Positions 22,211 through 30,939 of a stretch of 64,000 nt of DNA are shown here, in pieces. The DNA is from Stratiolaelaps scimitus. Taxonomy: Eukaryota; Arthropoda; Arachnida; Mesostigmata; Laelapidae. The stretch lies in the NCBI GenBank assembly GCA_019614645.1, contig JABWDB010000005.1, forward strand, positions 12,454,001 to 12,518,000, given 5' to 3'. The notes under the pieces are model-generated. The model had not been told where the DNA came from, did not search any database, and saw only the letters and a program-made list of their open reading frames with translations. Position 1 is the first letter of the stretch, and every line of letters starts with the position of its first letter. A program made the position numbers and the translations under genes.

Positions 22211-23296
22211 TTATATACTCGAATATATATATATATATATGTGAGTATATAACGTGTGTGTTCGCCGCATAACGTTCGACAGGTTTTTATTTCAAAACGG
22301 CGGGGCGCATCCCGAGTTTGGAAGCACATTCCGGATACTAAATAAATAAACAAGAACAGCGAATGTAAAAGATCGCCTTATCGTCGCTTCCCTCACAGAA
22401 GACGAGCAAACATACAGATTGCTACAACATTAAGCTGTTTGGGTGATTCGCGGTGTTTGGCCTTGTCCATAAATATTCACGCATCTATCCCGAGGAAGTT
22501 TTCATTATATGACACAGAGGGTCCTGAACAGAACACGGTAATCCTCCCGTGTTTCTCGACTAGCTTACTAACCAGGCTGATAAAACTATATTCAATGTGT
22601 ATACATTTGCTGCCATACCTTCATATAGAGTTCAGGTTGAGCTCAAAATGCAAACTCTGTTTCAACGTTCAGAATTTTCACACTCGTACTACAACGTGAA
22701 ACTTTGCAGTGTGAGGCCAGTCACAGGCTGGGGGATACCTTTCCTGTGAAGATCTCTCTACGGAATCCTCTTACAGTCGGCCTTACCCAAGCTCGATTTA
22801 CGATAGAGGCCCCTGGAATTACCCGAAGGAGAGTCCTAAACATCGAAAGGTAGGCCCCAGTAAACTTCTTTGGTCTATATTTAGTAGTAGAATGAGAATA
22901 CATTCACCAACGAGGAGAGGTCGATTGCTGTTGGATGTGCGGTGTACATACGCCCTATGCAAAACGCAGTTTGTTCCAATACGAGTCATTACAACAGAGG
23001 GATGTTTTTAGCTACTCACTAGACAAGAAGGCACCCAGCCATCGTGACCCCCCAGAAACAGCTCTCCATCTGAGGCAGATGGCTACGCAGATCGCAGGGA
23101 AAACATGCGTTCTACTGAATAATTGTATTTTATTATATGACGAAATTGCAGAGCACCAGCTGCCCAGGAAGACTTCGAAGTTTCGTGTGAACTCACGCCG
23201 GTGATGGTCGGCCCGCGATATATCGTCGCCGCATTCTTATCCGTCGAGTTGCCTCATATATCAGCTCGGAAACTGGTCATAGTTAGTACGGATTGA
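14847..23296 (+). CDS. Transglutaminase B (tandem copy 2), 13 coding exons resolved, 5' end missing
   Basis: Paralogue of TGase A, same strand, starting about 3.2 kb after A ends. Exons: 14847-15044, 17020-17144, 17720-17861, 18476-18717, 18945-19153, 19544-19654, 19844-19960, 20492-20644, 20832-20908, 21257-21583, 21999-22156, 22710-22849, 23152-23296. They join in phase to 714 residues with no internal stop. Catalytic Cys287 (19095-19097, [10 protein letters not shown]), His346 (19851-19853) and Asp370 (19923-19925, [11 protein letters not shown]) and both oxyanion Trp are kept, so it looks catalytically competent. The block that reads NYRSAHD in A is GYNVVHD here. Exon lengths match A or differ by multiples of three, so reading frame is under constraint. 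At least one upstream coding exon is missing, as in A. Role as in A (protein cross-linking); division of labour between the copies cannot be read from sequence. Confidence 0.95.
15600..16017. repeat. Chain of overlapping TA-cored inverted repeats in TGase B intron
   Basis: Four successive palindromes share arms. A 33-bp perfect pair is at 15600-15632 and 15700-15732. A nearly continuous palindrome spans 15733-15827, another 15796-15922, and a fourth 15888-16017. One arm motif (TTAACCAGCTAACTT and its GTACCTTTTTAA flank) occurs four times in alternating orientation, each hinge being an AT/TA core. Confidence 0.9.
16864..16910 (-). repeat. SINE-like element copy 2 (truncated tail end)
   Basis: Oligo-T of about 22 followed by GAGCTGACCCTCAGCTGTTC, which is the complement of the 3' end and A tail of the element at 17918-18074. 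Only the last ~25 bp of the body remain: a 5' truncation, as expected for retroposed copies. Confidence 0.75.
16921..16960. repeat. (TA)20 microsatellite
   Basis: Twenty perfect TA units, 60 bp upstream of exon B2's acceptor region. Confidence 0.95.
17020..17144 (+). CDS. TGase B exon B2 (N-terminal beta-sandwich)
   Basis: Residues 67-108: [26 protein letters not shown]. Acceptor gatcag, donor ata/gtaggt. Same length and phases as A2; the last residues are poorly conserved. Confidence 0.9.
17720..17861 (+). CDS. TGase B exon B3 (end of beta-sandwich, linker)
   Basis: Residues 109-155: [18 protein letters not shown], then [12 protein letters not shown]. The acceptor (cattgag) lacks a clear pyrimidine tract but gives exactly the A3 start. 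Donor ccag/gtgtgt. Confidence 0.86.
17918..18074 (+). repeat. SINE-like element copy 3, with 13-bp target-site duplication
   Basis: Reference copy: GAATAAGCAAAGGTGGCCCC, then CCTGTCAGATAGGGG, then CAGCTGAGGGTCAGCTCG, then an A-rich tail of about 18. ATATAGAATTGAG flanks it at 17905-17917 and 18075-18087, a direct target-site duplication typical of LINE-mobilised elements. A 16-bp near-tandem duplication (GAGGATTCTTGTCA) marks the 5' end. Lies in the intron between B3 and B4. Confidence 0.85.
18476..18717 (+). CDS. TGase B exon B4 (start of catalytic core)
   Basis: Residues 156-236: [43 protein letters not shown] (residues in the FGQFE block), [13 protein letters not shown]. Closer than A4 to the family's PW-FGQFE-G motif. 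242 nt; acceptor atcag, donor cac/gtacgt. Confidence 0.95.
18945..19153 (+). CDS. TGase B exon B5 (catalytic cysteine)
   Basis: Residues 237-305. Oxyanion Trp in [20 protein letters not shown], and Cys287 in [10 protein letters not shown] with the same Trp-to-Phe change after Cys as in A5. Two codons longer than A5. Acceptor aaacag, donor ccag/gtgaga. Confidence 0.97.
19544..19654 (+). CDS. TGase B exon B6 (Ca-site region, diverged)
   Basis: Residues 306-342: [24 protein letters not shown]. The conserved NYxSAHD block has changed to GYNVVHD. Acceptor aacag, donor ttg/gttggt is weak but aligned with A6. Confidence 0.93.
19844..19960 (+). CDS. TGase B exon B7 (catalytic His and Asp)
   Basis: Residues 343-381. 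[16 protein letters not shown] with His346, then [12 protein letters not shown] with Asp370. The loop between them is three residues shorter than in A7. Acceptor tttcag, donor ttag/gtgagg. Confidence 0.97.
20492..20644 (+). CDS. TGase B exon B8 (core, Ca-binding region)
   Basis: Residues 382-432: [32 protein letters not shown]. The family's AEVNADV acid (AE) is GK here. Acceptor ctctag, donor atga/gtaagt. Confidence 0.95.
20832..20908 (+). CDS. TGase B exon B9 (end of core)
   Basis: Residues 433-458: [25 protein letters not shown]. Acceptor ttgcag is good; donor tcag/gttctc is weak but fixed by phase and by alignment to A9. Confidence 0.9.
21257..21583 (+). CDS. TGase B exon B10 (linker and first C-terminal barrel)
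   Basis: [46 protein letters not shown]. Seven codons longer than A10, in a loop before the donor. Donor gaaa/gtatgg gives RPGE-T-RELKLE across the junction, aligned with A. Confidence 0.9.
21999..22156 (+). CDS. TGase B exon B11 (first C-terminal barrel)
   Basis: [47 protein letters not shown]. Two codons longer than A11. Acceptor cgacag, donor acc/gttagt. Followed at once by CA/TA repeats, as in A. Confidence 0.9.
22203..22260. repeat. TA-cored inverted repeat in TGase B intron
   Basis: Perfect 18-bp arms CACACACGTTATATACTC (22203-22220) and its complement (22243-22260) around a (TA)n core, right after exon B11. Confidence 0.9.
22710..22849 (+). CDS. TGase B exon B12 (second C-terminal barrel)
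   Basis: [36 protein letters not shown]. Acceptor ttgcag, donor aaag/gtaggc, 140 nt as in A12. Confidence 0.94.
23152..23296 (+). CDS. TGase B last exon B13
   Basis: [35 protein letters not shown], ending KLVIVSTD and TGA at 23294-23296. Acceptor ttgcag. The first residues RAP-A-E-F match A13. Confidence 0.93.
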
Positions 23297-23792
23297 TCAA
23301 CAATTGAAGAAGTCCCACAACCACGAATCGGAGTTGCACAGTGGGAAGGAGGGGGCGCGCTTACGACCGAAGTGTTGGCCAAGCTAAATGCCGAACCCGA
23401 CACGAGGAGGCGGCCTGTTGCGTGGAGTACATGTATATGAAACTCGGAAACCAGTTCTCTAATATGATTAGTTTTAGCAGGTGTTGCTAGCTTGCCAAGT
23501 GTTGTACATATTAGTGGAAATTCTTCTCGTTATATTGTTTGTTTGTTTGTTGGTTAAATAATATACGGTTCTGCTTCATTGTATTGTATTCATTACTCCT
23601 CTATATGGGATCATTGATTGACGAACACTTGGGTCCGGGGATCAAGGAATAAGTTCACAAAAGCAACAATAACAACAACAACAGCAGCAGCAGCAACAAG
23701 AACGGCAACGACACTTGTGTTACTTGTTGGGCGGCTTGACTCGGCCCATATTTTTGCGCTATCGAATGTTTTATTAATTTTTTTGCGACAAC

Positions 23793-23798
23793 AATAAA
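23793..23798 (+). promoter_or_regulatory. AATAAA, possible polyadenylation signal for TGase B
   Basis: AATAAA about 500 nt after the TGase B stop. No earlier perfect hexamer was seen in the 3' flank, which also contains a CAA/CAG stretch near 23663-23700. Confidence 0.35.
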
Positions 23799-24032
23799 TA
23801 TTTATTTTGAAGGAGGCACCGCTCGCCGGTTGATATTATCCTATAAATTAATGAATCAGTCTCACGTGCATCGGCTATATTTGCAATGTTTGTAACTCGG
23901 TAGACCCCGGTGGTTCGTATCTGTCCAGCCTTGTAACTACGGCAGTAGAACTCCGTGTCCTACTGCCAAGACTCGAGGTAATCTTCTAATCCTGTCGTCC
24001 CTCGCAAGCGAAATTCATTTTAGGGAACATTT

Positions 24033-24149
24033 GTAAAAGGAAGCAGCTTTCATCGTGCTGCACAAGCTAGAATTAGGCAAGCATGCAAGAAAAAGAAGAA
24101 GAATTTTCATTCGTGCTTGTGCACCACGATGGAAGCTGCTTCCTTTTAC
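24033..24149. repeat. Inverted repeat, 35-bp imperfect arms
   Basis: 24033-24067 (GTAAAAGGAAGCAGCTTTCA start) pairs with 24115-24149 with three mismatches, loop about 47 bp. Located beyond TGase B. Confidence 0.85.
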
Positions 24150-24169
24150 TAATATATATATATATAATA

Positions 24170-24266
24170 ATTTTACTATAGCAAGCCTGCAGGTAAATTT
24201 AGTTGTAGAAATAATAGTATATTATTTCTACAACTAAATTTACCTGAAAGCTTGCTATAGTAAAAT
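24170..24266. repeat. Near-perfect palindrome, about 45-bp arms
   Basis: ATTTTACTATAGCAAGC at the left pairs with GCTTGCTATAGTAAAAT at the right; the inner arms carry TTTAGTTGTAGAAATAA and its complement around TAGTATAT. Separated from the previous inverted repeat by a TA tract. Confidence 0.9.
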
Positions 24267-25750
24267 CGAAGCTAAGTTAAATCTTGGAACTCAGGAAACA
24301 TGCACTAAAGTGCATAGTCAAAGGTGCACAGTTCGTCAAAGTTAAACGTGACGCCTCCATGCGGCTCGTTGTTATCAGCTAGAAACTTCCATCGTTAAGT
24401 GGAACGACTTAATTGTTCCTTGCCGACAAGTTGCCGACAAGTTGTTGCCGACAACCGTTCTGCTGCATCCATCGTGCGGGGCGCTGCAATTAGAAATAAC
24501 GGGATTGCAGTGTCCAGCGGTGTTTGGCGCCGTCATCAAATAACAAGTGCATAGCAACGGTAACGACGGTGTCAATATGATGATCTCGACGAAGTCGGCC
24601 TGCGGCCAAGCGGTTGTTGACAACCTAACTCGGACTAAGTTCATCACGCAGTTAACTTAGTTTTCGATCGAACAATAGCGATAGCCGACTACCAACTTCC
24701 CTATCCGATACGATAGCTGTATTTGTTATCTCTGTTTGATATTGAGTAGCGTCTTCCCTACGAAGACCTGCCACTCCCGAGCATCGCGGGCCTGCTGCTG
24801 CTGCTTCTAGCACACGCGAATGTCCACCGGATGACCCAGAGTCGGAACCCTCCCCCGTCTCAGCACCGGGGCAGCTGGACCCAGTAGTCATTGAAGTGGG
24901 CGGCAGCGCCTTTGCAAACACAATACGTGACAGGCACACAAATACGATAAAAGGAAAACGCGCCACACAAAAGCTGACCATACACCGTACTCATCTACCT
25001 GTATGTTGTTGTTGTTGCTGTTGTCGGACGTGTTCTCATTACGTCCTGTCATTAGTGCGTGACAGATCTCGCATGTATTCAGTGTTCAGCTTTCACTACT
25101 GCTGGTCGAAATGCAGTGCTATGAAGTGTATCCAGTGAAATCGCTAAATGATGTGTAAGATCTTGCGTTTGAGTGGACGAGACGATGAGCACAGCCGACA
25201 GAGGACAAGCAAATATTAGCATCAACAACGAGAAGACATTGTAGCACGTGGACAGCAGACACGTACCGATGGCGAGATCCACATGTCGATGTGGTTCGTG
25301 CACATCGCCGCCATCCTAACCCTACACATATGGGAACTAAGCCACTGGCTGGTGTTGCTACATGACGCTCACATGCGATGACGATGTCACGATGCACAGC
25401 TGGATGGAGATTGACAGATGGATCGTTGGAAGAAGGGGTAACACGGATGCTAGTTTCGTTCGCTGTGCAAACAGCGCTATCAATTGTAGGAAAACGCACG
25501 TATGGAGTATGGGGAATTGTACAGTCAACTCACGAAGTGGGCAGGTACGAGAATGTACGTATTGTGGGAGAGGAGGGACGCGCATACGGACGGCCGAGGG
25601 TACTAGAAAAGTGGCATCACCGACCAGAGTTCGTCGGTGAGAGCGGCAGTGAAGCCGGCTACTCGAGTGTATTCAGTCAGTGCAATAAAACACAACAACC
25701 CTCCCTTGTGTGATCAGTCGTGCCCATACGCGAGAATCCTTCTGTTTTCG
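24267..25750. other. Intergenic, no gene supported except a weak minus-strand candidate
   Basis: Only short overlapping frames. A secretory-type frame at 24652-24981 (-) is listed separately. The stretch 25360-25715 has a retroviral-LTR-like look (AATAAA near its end) but no partner. Confidence 0.4.
24652..24981 (-). CDS. Candidate small secreted protein or first coding exon (109 codons)
   Basis: Starts MVSFCVARFPFIVFVCLSRI and VFAKA, a reasonable signal peptide with cleavage after A-K-A. Then comes a Gly/Ser/Glu-rich stretch (GAETGEGSDSGSSGG) and an Ala run. No family recognised and no conserved domain seen. It could be a genuine exon with a donor before its stop, or a chance frame in biased sequence. 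Confidence 0.2.
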   Translation of the reverse strand: MVSFCVARFPFIVFVCLSRIVFAKALPPTSMTTGSSCPGAETGEGSDSGSSGGHSRVLEAAAAGPRCSGVAGLRREDATQYQTEITNTAIVSDREVGSRLSLLFDRKLS

Positions 25751-25999
25751 CTTAGTTACCCCACCCTAGGCCAGCTCGCCATTTCTTACACAATGTACAG
25801 GTGACAATAACTTGAGCAGCAAAAAAAACCAAGCTGTTATAGAATACTAAAATGATGAAAGTCAATACTCGAAAATGACACCCACATAAATATCGTCGTA
25901 GATCTTGTCCCGTTCTCCGTCTTTCATTCTGATCTAGCCTTTGTTTTGTCTCCCGCCGCTGACCTCTTTGGTTGTATCTAAGTGCGCTATCATTGCTGT

Positions 26000-27685
26000 C
26001 CATTAGCTTTAAAGTGACTTGGATGCTCTGGGTCACCTCGTCCCGCATCAACGGAAACGGAGCGCCCCTCGCGATACCAGGAGAGGAATCATCCACAGTC
26101 GATCTCGGCGTCATTCAATCATTTATACCCTTACGATTGTCCCACTGGCGTATCGTTCACCTGACCAACACCATCACCCCCGCCCCGCCAGCCCCCGGTG
26201 CTCTTTTCTCGTTGCTCGCCCACCGTCATAACTACACGGGAAAAGGAAAAATCCGAGCGTCGTTCGTTGGCCAACCAGTCCCCCCCCCGCCCCCCCGAAC
26301 GAAAAACCGCGCTCTCATCGCGCTCGTCATGTGCGCATTCTTCTCCTTTCGCGTTGGTTGGCCCTTTCGTCAGCTGCTCGACTGCCGCCCTTGTGCTCGG
26401 CTCTGTCCGTTCTGCTCTGCTCTGTTGTTCTCTGTTCCGTTCAGCCGTAGCAGCAGCAGCAGCAGCAGCGGCGGCGGCGGCGCCACACTCTGTCGGTCCT
26501 AGCACAGCCATAACATTGGCGTTCGTCGGCGGCGGCGGCGCCGTCGTCGTCGTTGGCCCCATCTCGGCTTGCCGACCCCCCCCCCTCCTCTGGTTCGTAC
26601 GCGGTCGCTCTGTCTGTCTGCCTGCCTGCCCGTGTCTACTGCGCGCTATCCATCGCAACAACAGCAGCAGCAGCCGCAGCAGCGTTAGCGGCAGCGGTGG
26701 CTAACACCACTGTAGCAGCACTGATTGGCAGCGCCATCTCGCGGCTGCGCTGGACACCAGCTCAGCGGGGAGACATCTTGTTTATGTGTGCACAACTCAA
26801 ATTTGTGTTGCTGGTCCGTGAGAATTTTTCGTGTGCAGTGGAACATCGCTGGCCAACAGCCAGAGGCCGTCTGGTGCAGTGGGAGATCGCGCAGGGGACA
26901 AGCCCTCACCGGCCCCGTCACCACTATGGCACCCACCACTATGGTACGATATCGCTAACGCAGCCGACACCGACCAACGACAGTGGATCGACAAGTGAGA
27001 ACCGAGAAGCAGCAGCACCAGCCGCGGCAGCAGCAGCAGCAAACAGCAAGCGAGCAAACGGACGTACGAGCGAGCAAGCAAGTGAAATCCGTCTATAGAG
27101 TGGTGGTCAGTCCACCGTGTGTCTCTGTGAGTGTGTGGCCCTGTGCCTGGATGTGTCCACCCTTCATTCATCGGAACGTCTGCCCGTGCCTGCCCAGAGT
27201 CTCTCCGTGCGTGTCGTGTGCCGATCTTCGTACGGTAGCACCACGACTACTCGATTCGACTGGCGCCTACGATCAATATTGCCACTAATATCACTACCGC
27301 GATTGGTAATAGCTCTACAACAGCCACTACTGCTACCAGTGCCACCACTACACTTGCAAGTCGTAGTCGTCGTCGAATTGACGCCAATCTTCGGCTGTGA
27401 GTAATCTCTGTCTATGTGTGTGTTCGTGTGAGTGTGTGTGCGTGTGTTTGTGCCTATGCTGTGTGAGACACCGGCCTCGGGGCTGATTTGTTAATAAGCA
27501 ACAAATCAAAGAACAGCAAGAACAACAACAGCAGCAGCAGCAGTAATAGCTAGAGAAATCTGGAGCAATCAAAGCGGCGGGTGGTGCAGTACACTGCTCA
27601 AAACCTCGAGATTGGGAGCTACGAGAGCTTCAACAGCAATCGAGAAAATCAGCCCGTGTATTCGTCAGCACAGACGGAATAGCAG
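26000..27685 (+). other. GC-rich, CAG/GCN-repeat leader-like region; possible 5' non-coding exon ending at 27685
   Basis: Compositionally unlike its AT-rich surroundings, with repeated CAG, GCC and CAA runs. Near 27,681-27,690 AGCAG/GTGAGT is a strong splice donor preceded by CAG/CAA-rich, stop-rich sequence, which is what an untranslated first exon looks like in arthropod developmental genes. Long overlapping frames on both strands here are low-complexity. Start, strand and target gene are inferred. Confidence 0.3.
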
Positions 27686-27689
27686 GTGA

Positions 27690-30600
27690 GTGGGTATATG
27701 TATGCTTCGTGTAGAGATGGTATATGTACATGTTGATGACGATAATGCGGTGGATAGGCAATCAATCAATACGACGTTGTGTGCGCGTCTGTGTGGGCGT
27801 CAACTAGCTTGCTTCAAGTCGAAAAATTCGACGCTAGTAGACAGTGGATTGACCCCTCCTCCAAGTGGTCACTGCCGTACCCCAGCATTGTTCTTGCCAT
27901 GGCTTGAACCGCCTCTCTCCATGGTTCGTGTTTGCGTTCATTGGTCGTTTGACCCTACGCGCTATGAGCCACTAAAAACGTATGTGGCACTTGCTGGATC
28001 TATCCAGCATAGACATTACGATCTGCTCTCGACTGGTCCATTGCTGTGGTTGGTAGTAGCTGCGTGAGACAATGCACCACCTACCGTCAGGTACATGTCA
28101 GTGCGGCTACGTATTGGGATTCGTCACCTCATCATGTCACTAATGTAGAATCGACACGTTGGGGTGTCTGATCAGAAGGAGTCAAGGGAAGACTCATCGA
28201 AAGGCCATCACCGATGAGTGTGACAGCAGCGGACCTGAACCTGCCATCTCGCATTGGAAATCTTCATCCCTCCTGTTGATACCAGTGTATCAGTTCAATT
28301 CTTCTGGGATGAACAGAATTCGACCTGCTCCGAGCAGAATATTGGTGCCCATGTGCGCCCGATCTCTCGCTGGCTCGATTACCTGTACGCGGCTTACCTT
28401 GCCGTTAGAATTCATCGCAAATGACGACGGTTCTAGCCAGTATGAACGGTCATGTTGAAATTGAATTGCCCGTAAATGAGTGAATGAATAAATTGGTGAC
28501 CTGACGACGATGCGGACAAACAATGCACGATCAGGCGGAATGGTTGACTGAGATCAGGGCGCACGCGAGGCGACCTGACCACAACTCGGGAGTTGCAGCT
28601 GAAAGCAGCGCCGTCAGAGAACAACTTGTCGCTCATTTCTTGTGTTGATTGTTGAATTTCTTCGTTGTGTTAGACGCCGACCCGCTGGACACAGATATCA
28701 TATCACCTAGCCCATCATGTGTCATCTTTCTGCGTACGTCTAATTCGCTTTCTCTTTGTCTACCCGGTCGCGTTTGTCGACGATGACAATGCCAGGCGTC
28801 ATTGCAGCATCGAGTATAACGAGATAAAATAAATAAAAATCGCGTCACACTCTATCTCTCTCTCTCTCTCTCACTCTCTCTTTTGTTCAATCTCGCTCAA
28901 TGGACTACAAATTACACCTGTGCCAAAAGGGATCTACTAGCAGTCCGCGTATCTAAGCAGACCGCCGCGGACGACCTAGCATTGATACAATTCATATGTG
29001 ATACAACTGGCAGCATTGATTAAGAAGCAGGTAGTTAGTTAGCTAATTATCACCTTCCTTAGTCAGATAGGAATGATTCCGTCATTCACTCTCACTGTCT
29101 ATACAACGCCTTCCCCTGTCTGTCTGCTTCATGTGGGACAAGTTCTATACGACATGCAATGCTGATGAAGCAATTGAAACCATCGTTGATCTTCGCCAAT
29201 ATGGGGACCCCCTCCTGCGCCTTTCTCCGAGCTCTTATCGGGCTCGTGTTGTTTGCCGCGGTGGTCGTTATCGGCTATATACGTTATTTCCGTACGCAGT
29301 TTTGTCGAATTGTTGTCGTCGGGTCTCACTTTCAGTGAATTTCGTGATCGTGCGTCCAATCGAATAGCGAATGCATTCGAACTAAAGCTGAATAAAGAGG
29401 GTTTATTATATTTTATTTCTTTGCTTTTCCAAGGCGTCTTTTTCTCAATCGCCGACGGAGATCATTTGTGAATCCGAATGACCAGTTAGTCAATGCGTTG
29501 CTGCACTTAGTAACAATACGTGTTAATTAGCTAATCGACCATATATATATATATATATATTGTTCCTATGTATGTATATATATATATATGCGCACATGTT
29601 GTGCAGGTCGTAATCTCGCCCGCCACCACCACCGCCGCCGCCGTGTCCACGGTTCGCTGCTCCATAACCAGTGGTGCGATACCATTGGCACCAGCTAACG
29701 CTAATCGCATTTTCCAACGTAGTTGGAACATGACGATTGCTGCAACGATGGCTGGAGGGTGTTGTTTCTATTGCTCATGGTTTGTGCCATTTCGTCGATG
29801 TCTCTCTCTCTCGTCTTCTCGTTGTCCATGTATAGATAACGGCGGCTGATATGTGTGCCTCGGTGTGTGACTCAAACGGCGCGACGCGTATCAGCGATGA
29901 CTATGAACTTGCCCGCGCGATGAATGAGTGACAACGAGGGCGACATTTTCAAGCCCCGCTGGAAGGAGTTATTCGGTTGAGTTGGCGAACAAAAACAGCT
30001 AATCGACCATCGAGAAAGAAACAGAAAAGTTGTTGTCGTTGTCGTCGTCGTCGTCGTCGCCGCCATCGGTTGCCTTATTCAAGAAGAAATCCTCAAAGCG
30101 CTTCGAGCGAAGAGTTAAGTAGTCGCTACCTGATATCTCGACGTTTTTCTAGTGAAAGCACACACGCTGCGGCTGGGACACATGTGGAGTGCCTCCACCG
30201 GCAATCAGCTCGCAAACACGGGGAGACATCTTCCAACATGGGGATCAAGATGAGGGATGACACAGCCAGCGAAAGATTGGTAAATGAATTGCGACGGGGA
30301 GAGCGAGAGAGAGAGAGAGAGCTCAGCTGAATTTTAAAATTTCGAATGCAACGAGAAATGTAGAGCGGTAATCAGAGGGGCAGGAGTGGACAGCATGTAT
30401 GGCGTATTGCGTTGTGGCTATTAGGACAATATAAGAATGGTGATGATCGTGATGATCATCACCATTCTTGATTCGTGATGTCCGTGTTGATTCGGCGACA
30501 ACTGTAACTTTTGCAAATTTCCAAGACGTTCATACGCGCCCGAGCAGGATAATCGAGCGACGCCTCCTTCTCGAGGAAAGCGATACAGGCAAATTACAGG

Positions 30601-30840
30601 CAGATTAAGCAAAACAACGTTGGCAGTAACAACACGAGCAGCGACGGCACTGATATGCTGACAGCTGCGATATCGTCGTATGAGACCGGCCTTCTGAACG
30701 GTAGCCGGCGTTTTTGCGAGATAGTCCGGTGTAGATACACAGCTGAACAGGAGGATGCCACTTCACTGGTTTGGCTTTCATCGGCTGCAATAGCAGTTGA
30801 CGACGAAAATAAAATTGCTGAGAGAGAGATATGTACATCT
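27690..30840. other. No gene recognised; simple repeats
   Basis: Contains (CT)n near 28853-28880, (TA)n near 29541-29590, a GTC run near 30035-30060 and (GA)n near 30305-30320. Frames at 28159-28458 and 29129-29367 show no recognisable domain. Confidence 0.4.
30433..30469. repeat. Short palindrome, 16-bp arms
   Basis: AAGAATGGTGATGATC followed after a few bases by its exact complement. Confidence 0.8.
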
Positions 30841-30847
30841 CCTTGAG

Positions 30848-30848
<1 letters not shown>

Positions 30849-30934
<86 letters not shown>
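30849..30934. repeat. Longest (TA)n microsatellite in the window
   Basis: 43 uninterrupted TA units. Confidence 0.95.
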
Positions 30935-30936
<2 letters not shown>

Positions 30937-30939
30937 CGT

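Noticed and set aside
25360..25740. Solo LTR of a retrotransposon
   Set aside because: AATAAA and a promoter-like look, but no convincing TG...CA ends, no target duplication and no second copy in the window.
26131..27171. Several frames of 120-181 codons on both strands
   Set aside because: They are rich in Ala, Arg, Pro, Ser or Gln from trinucleotide repeats read in every frame; no conserved segment.
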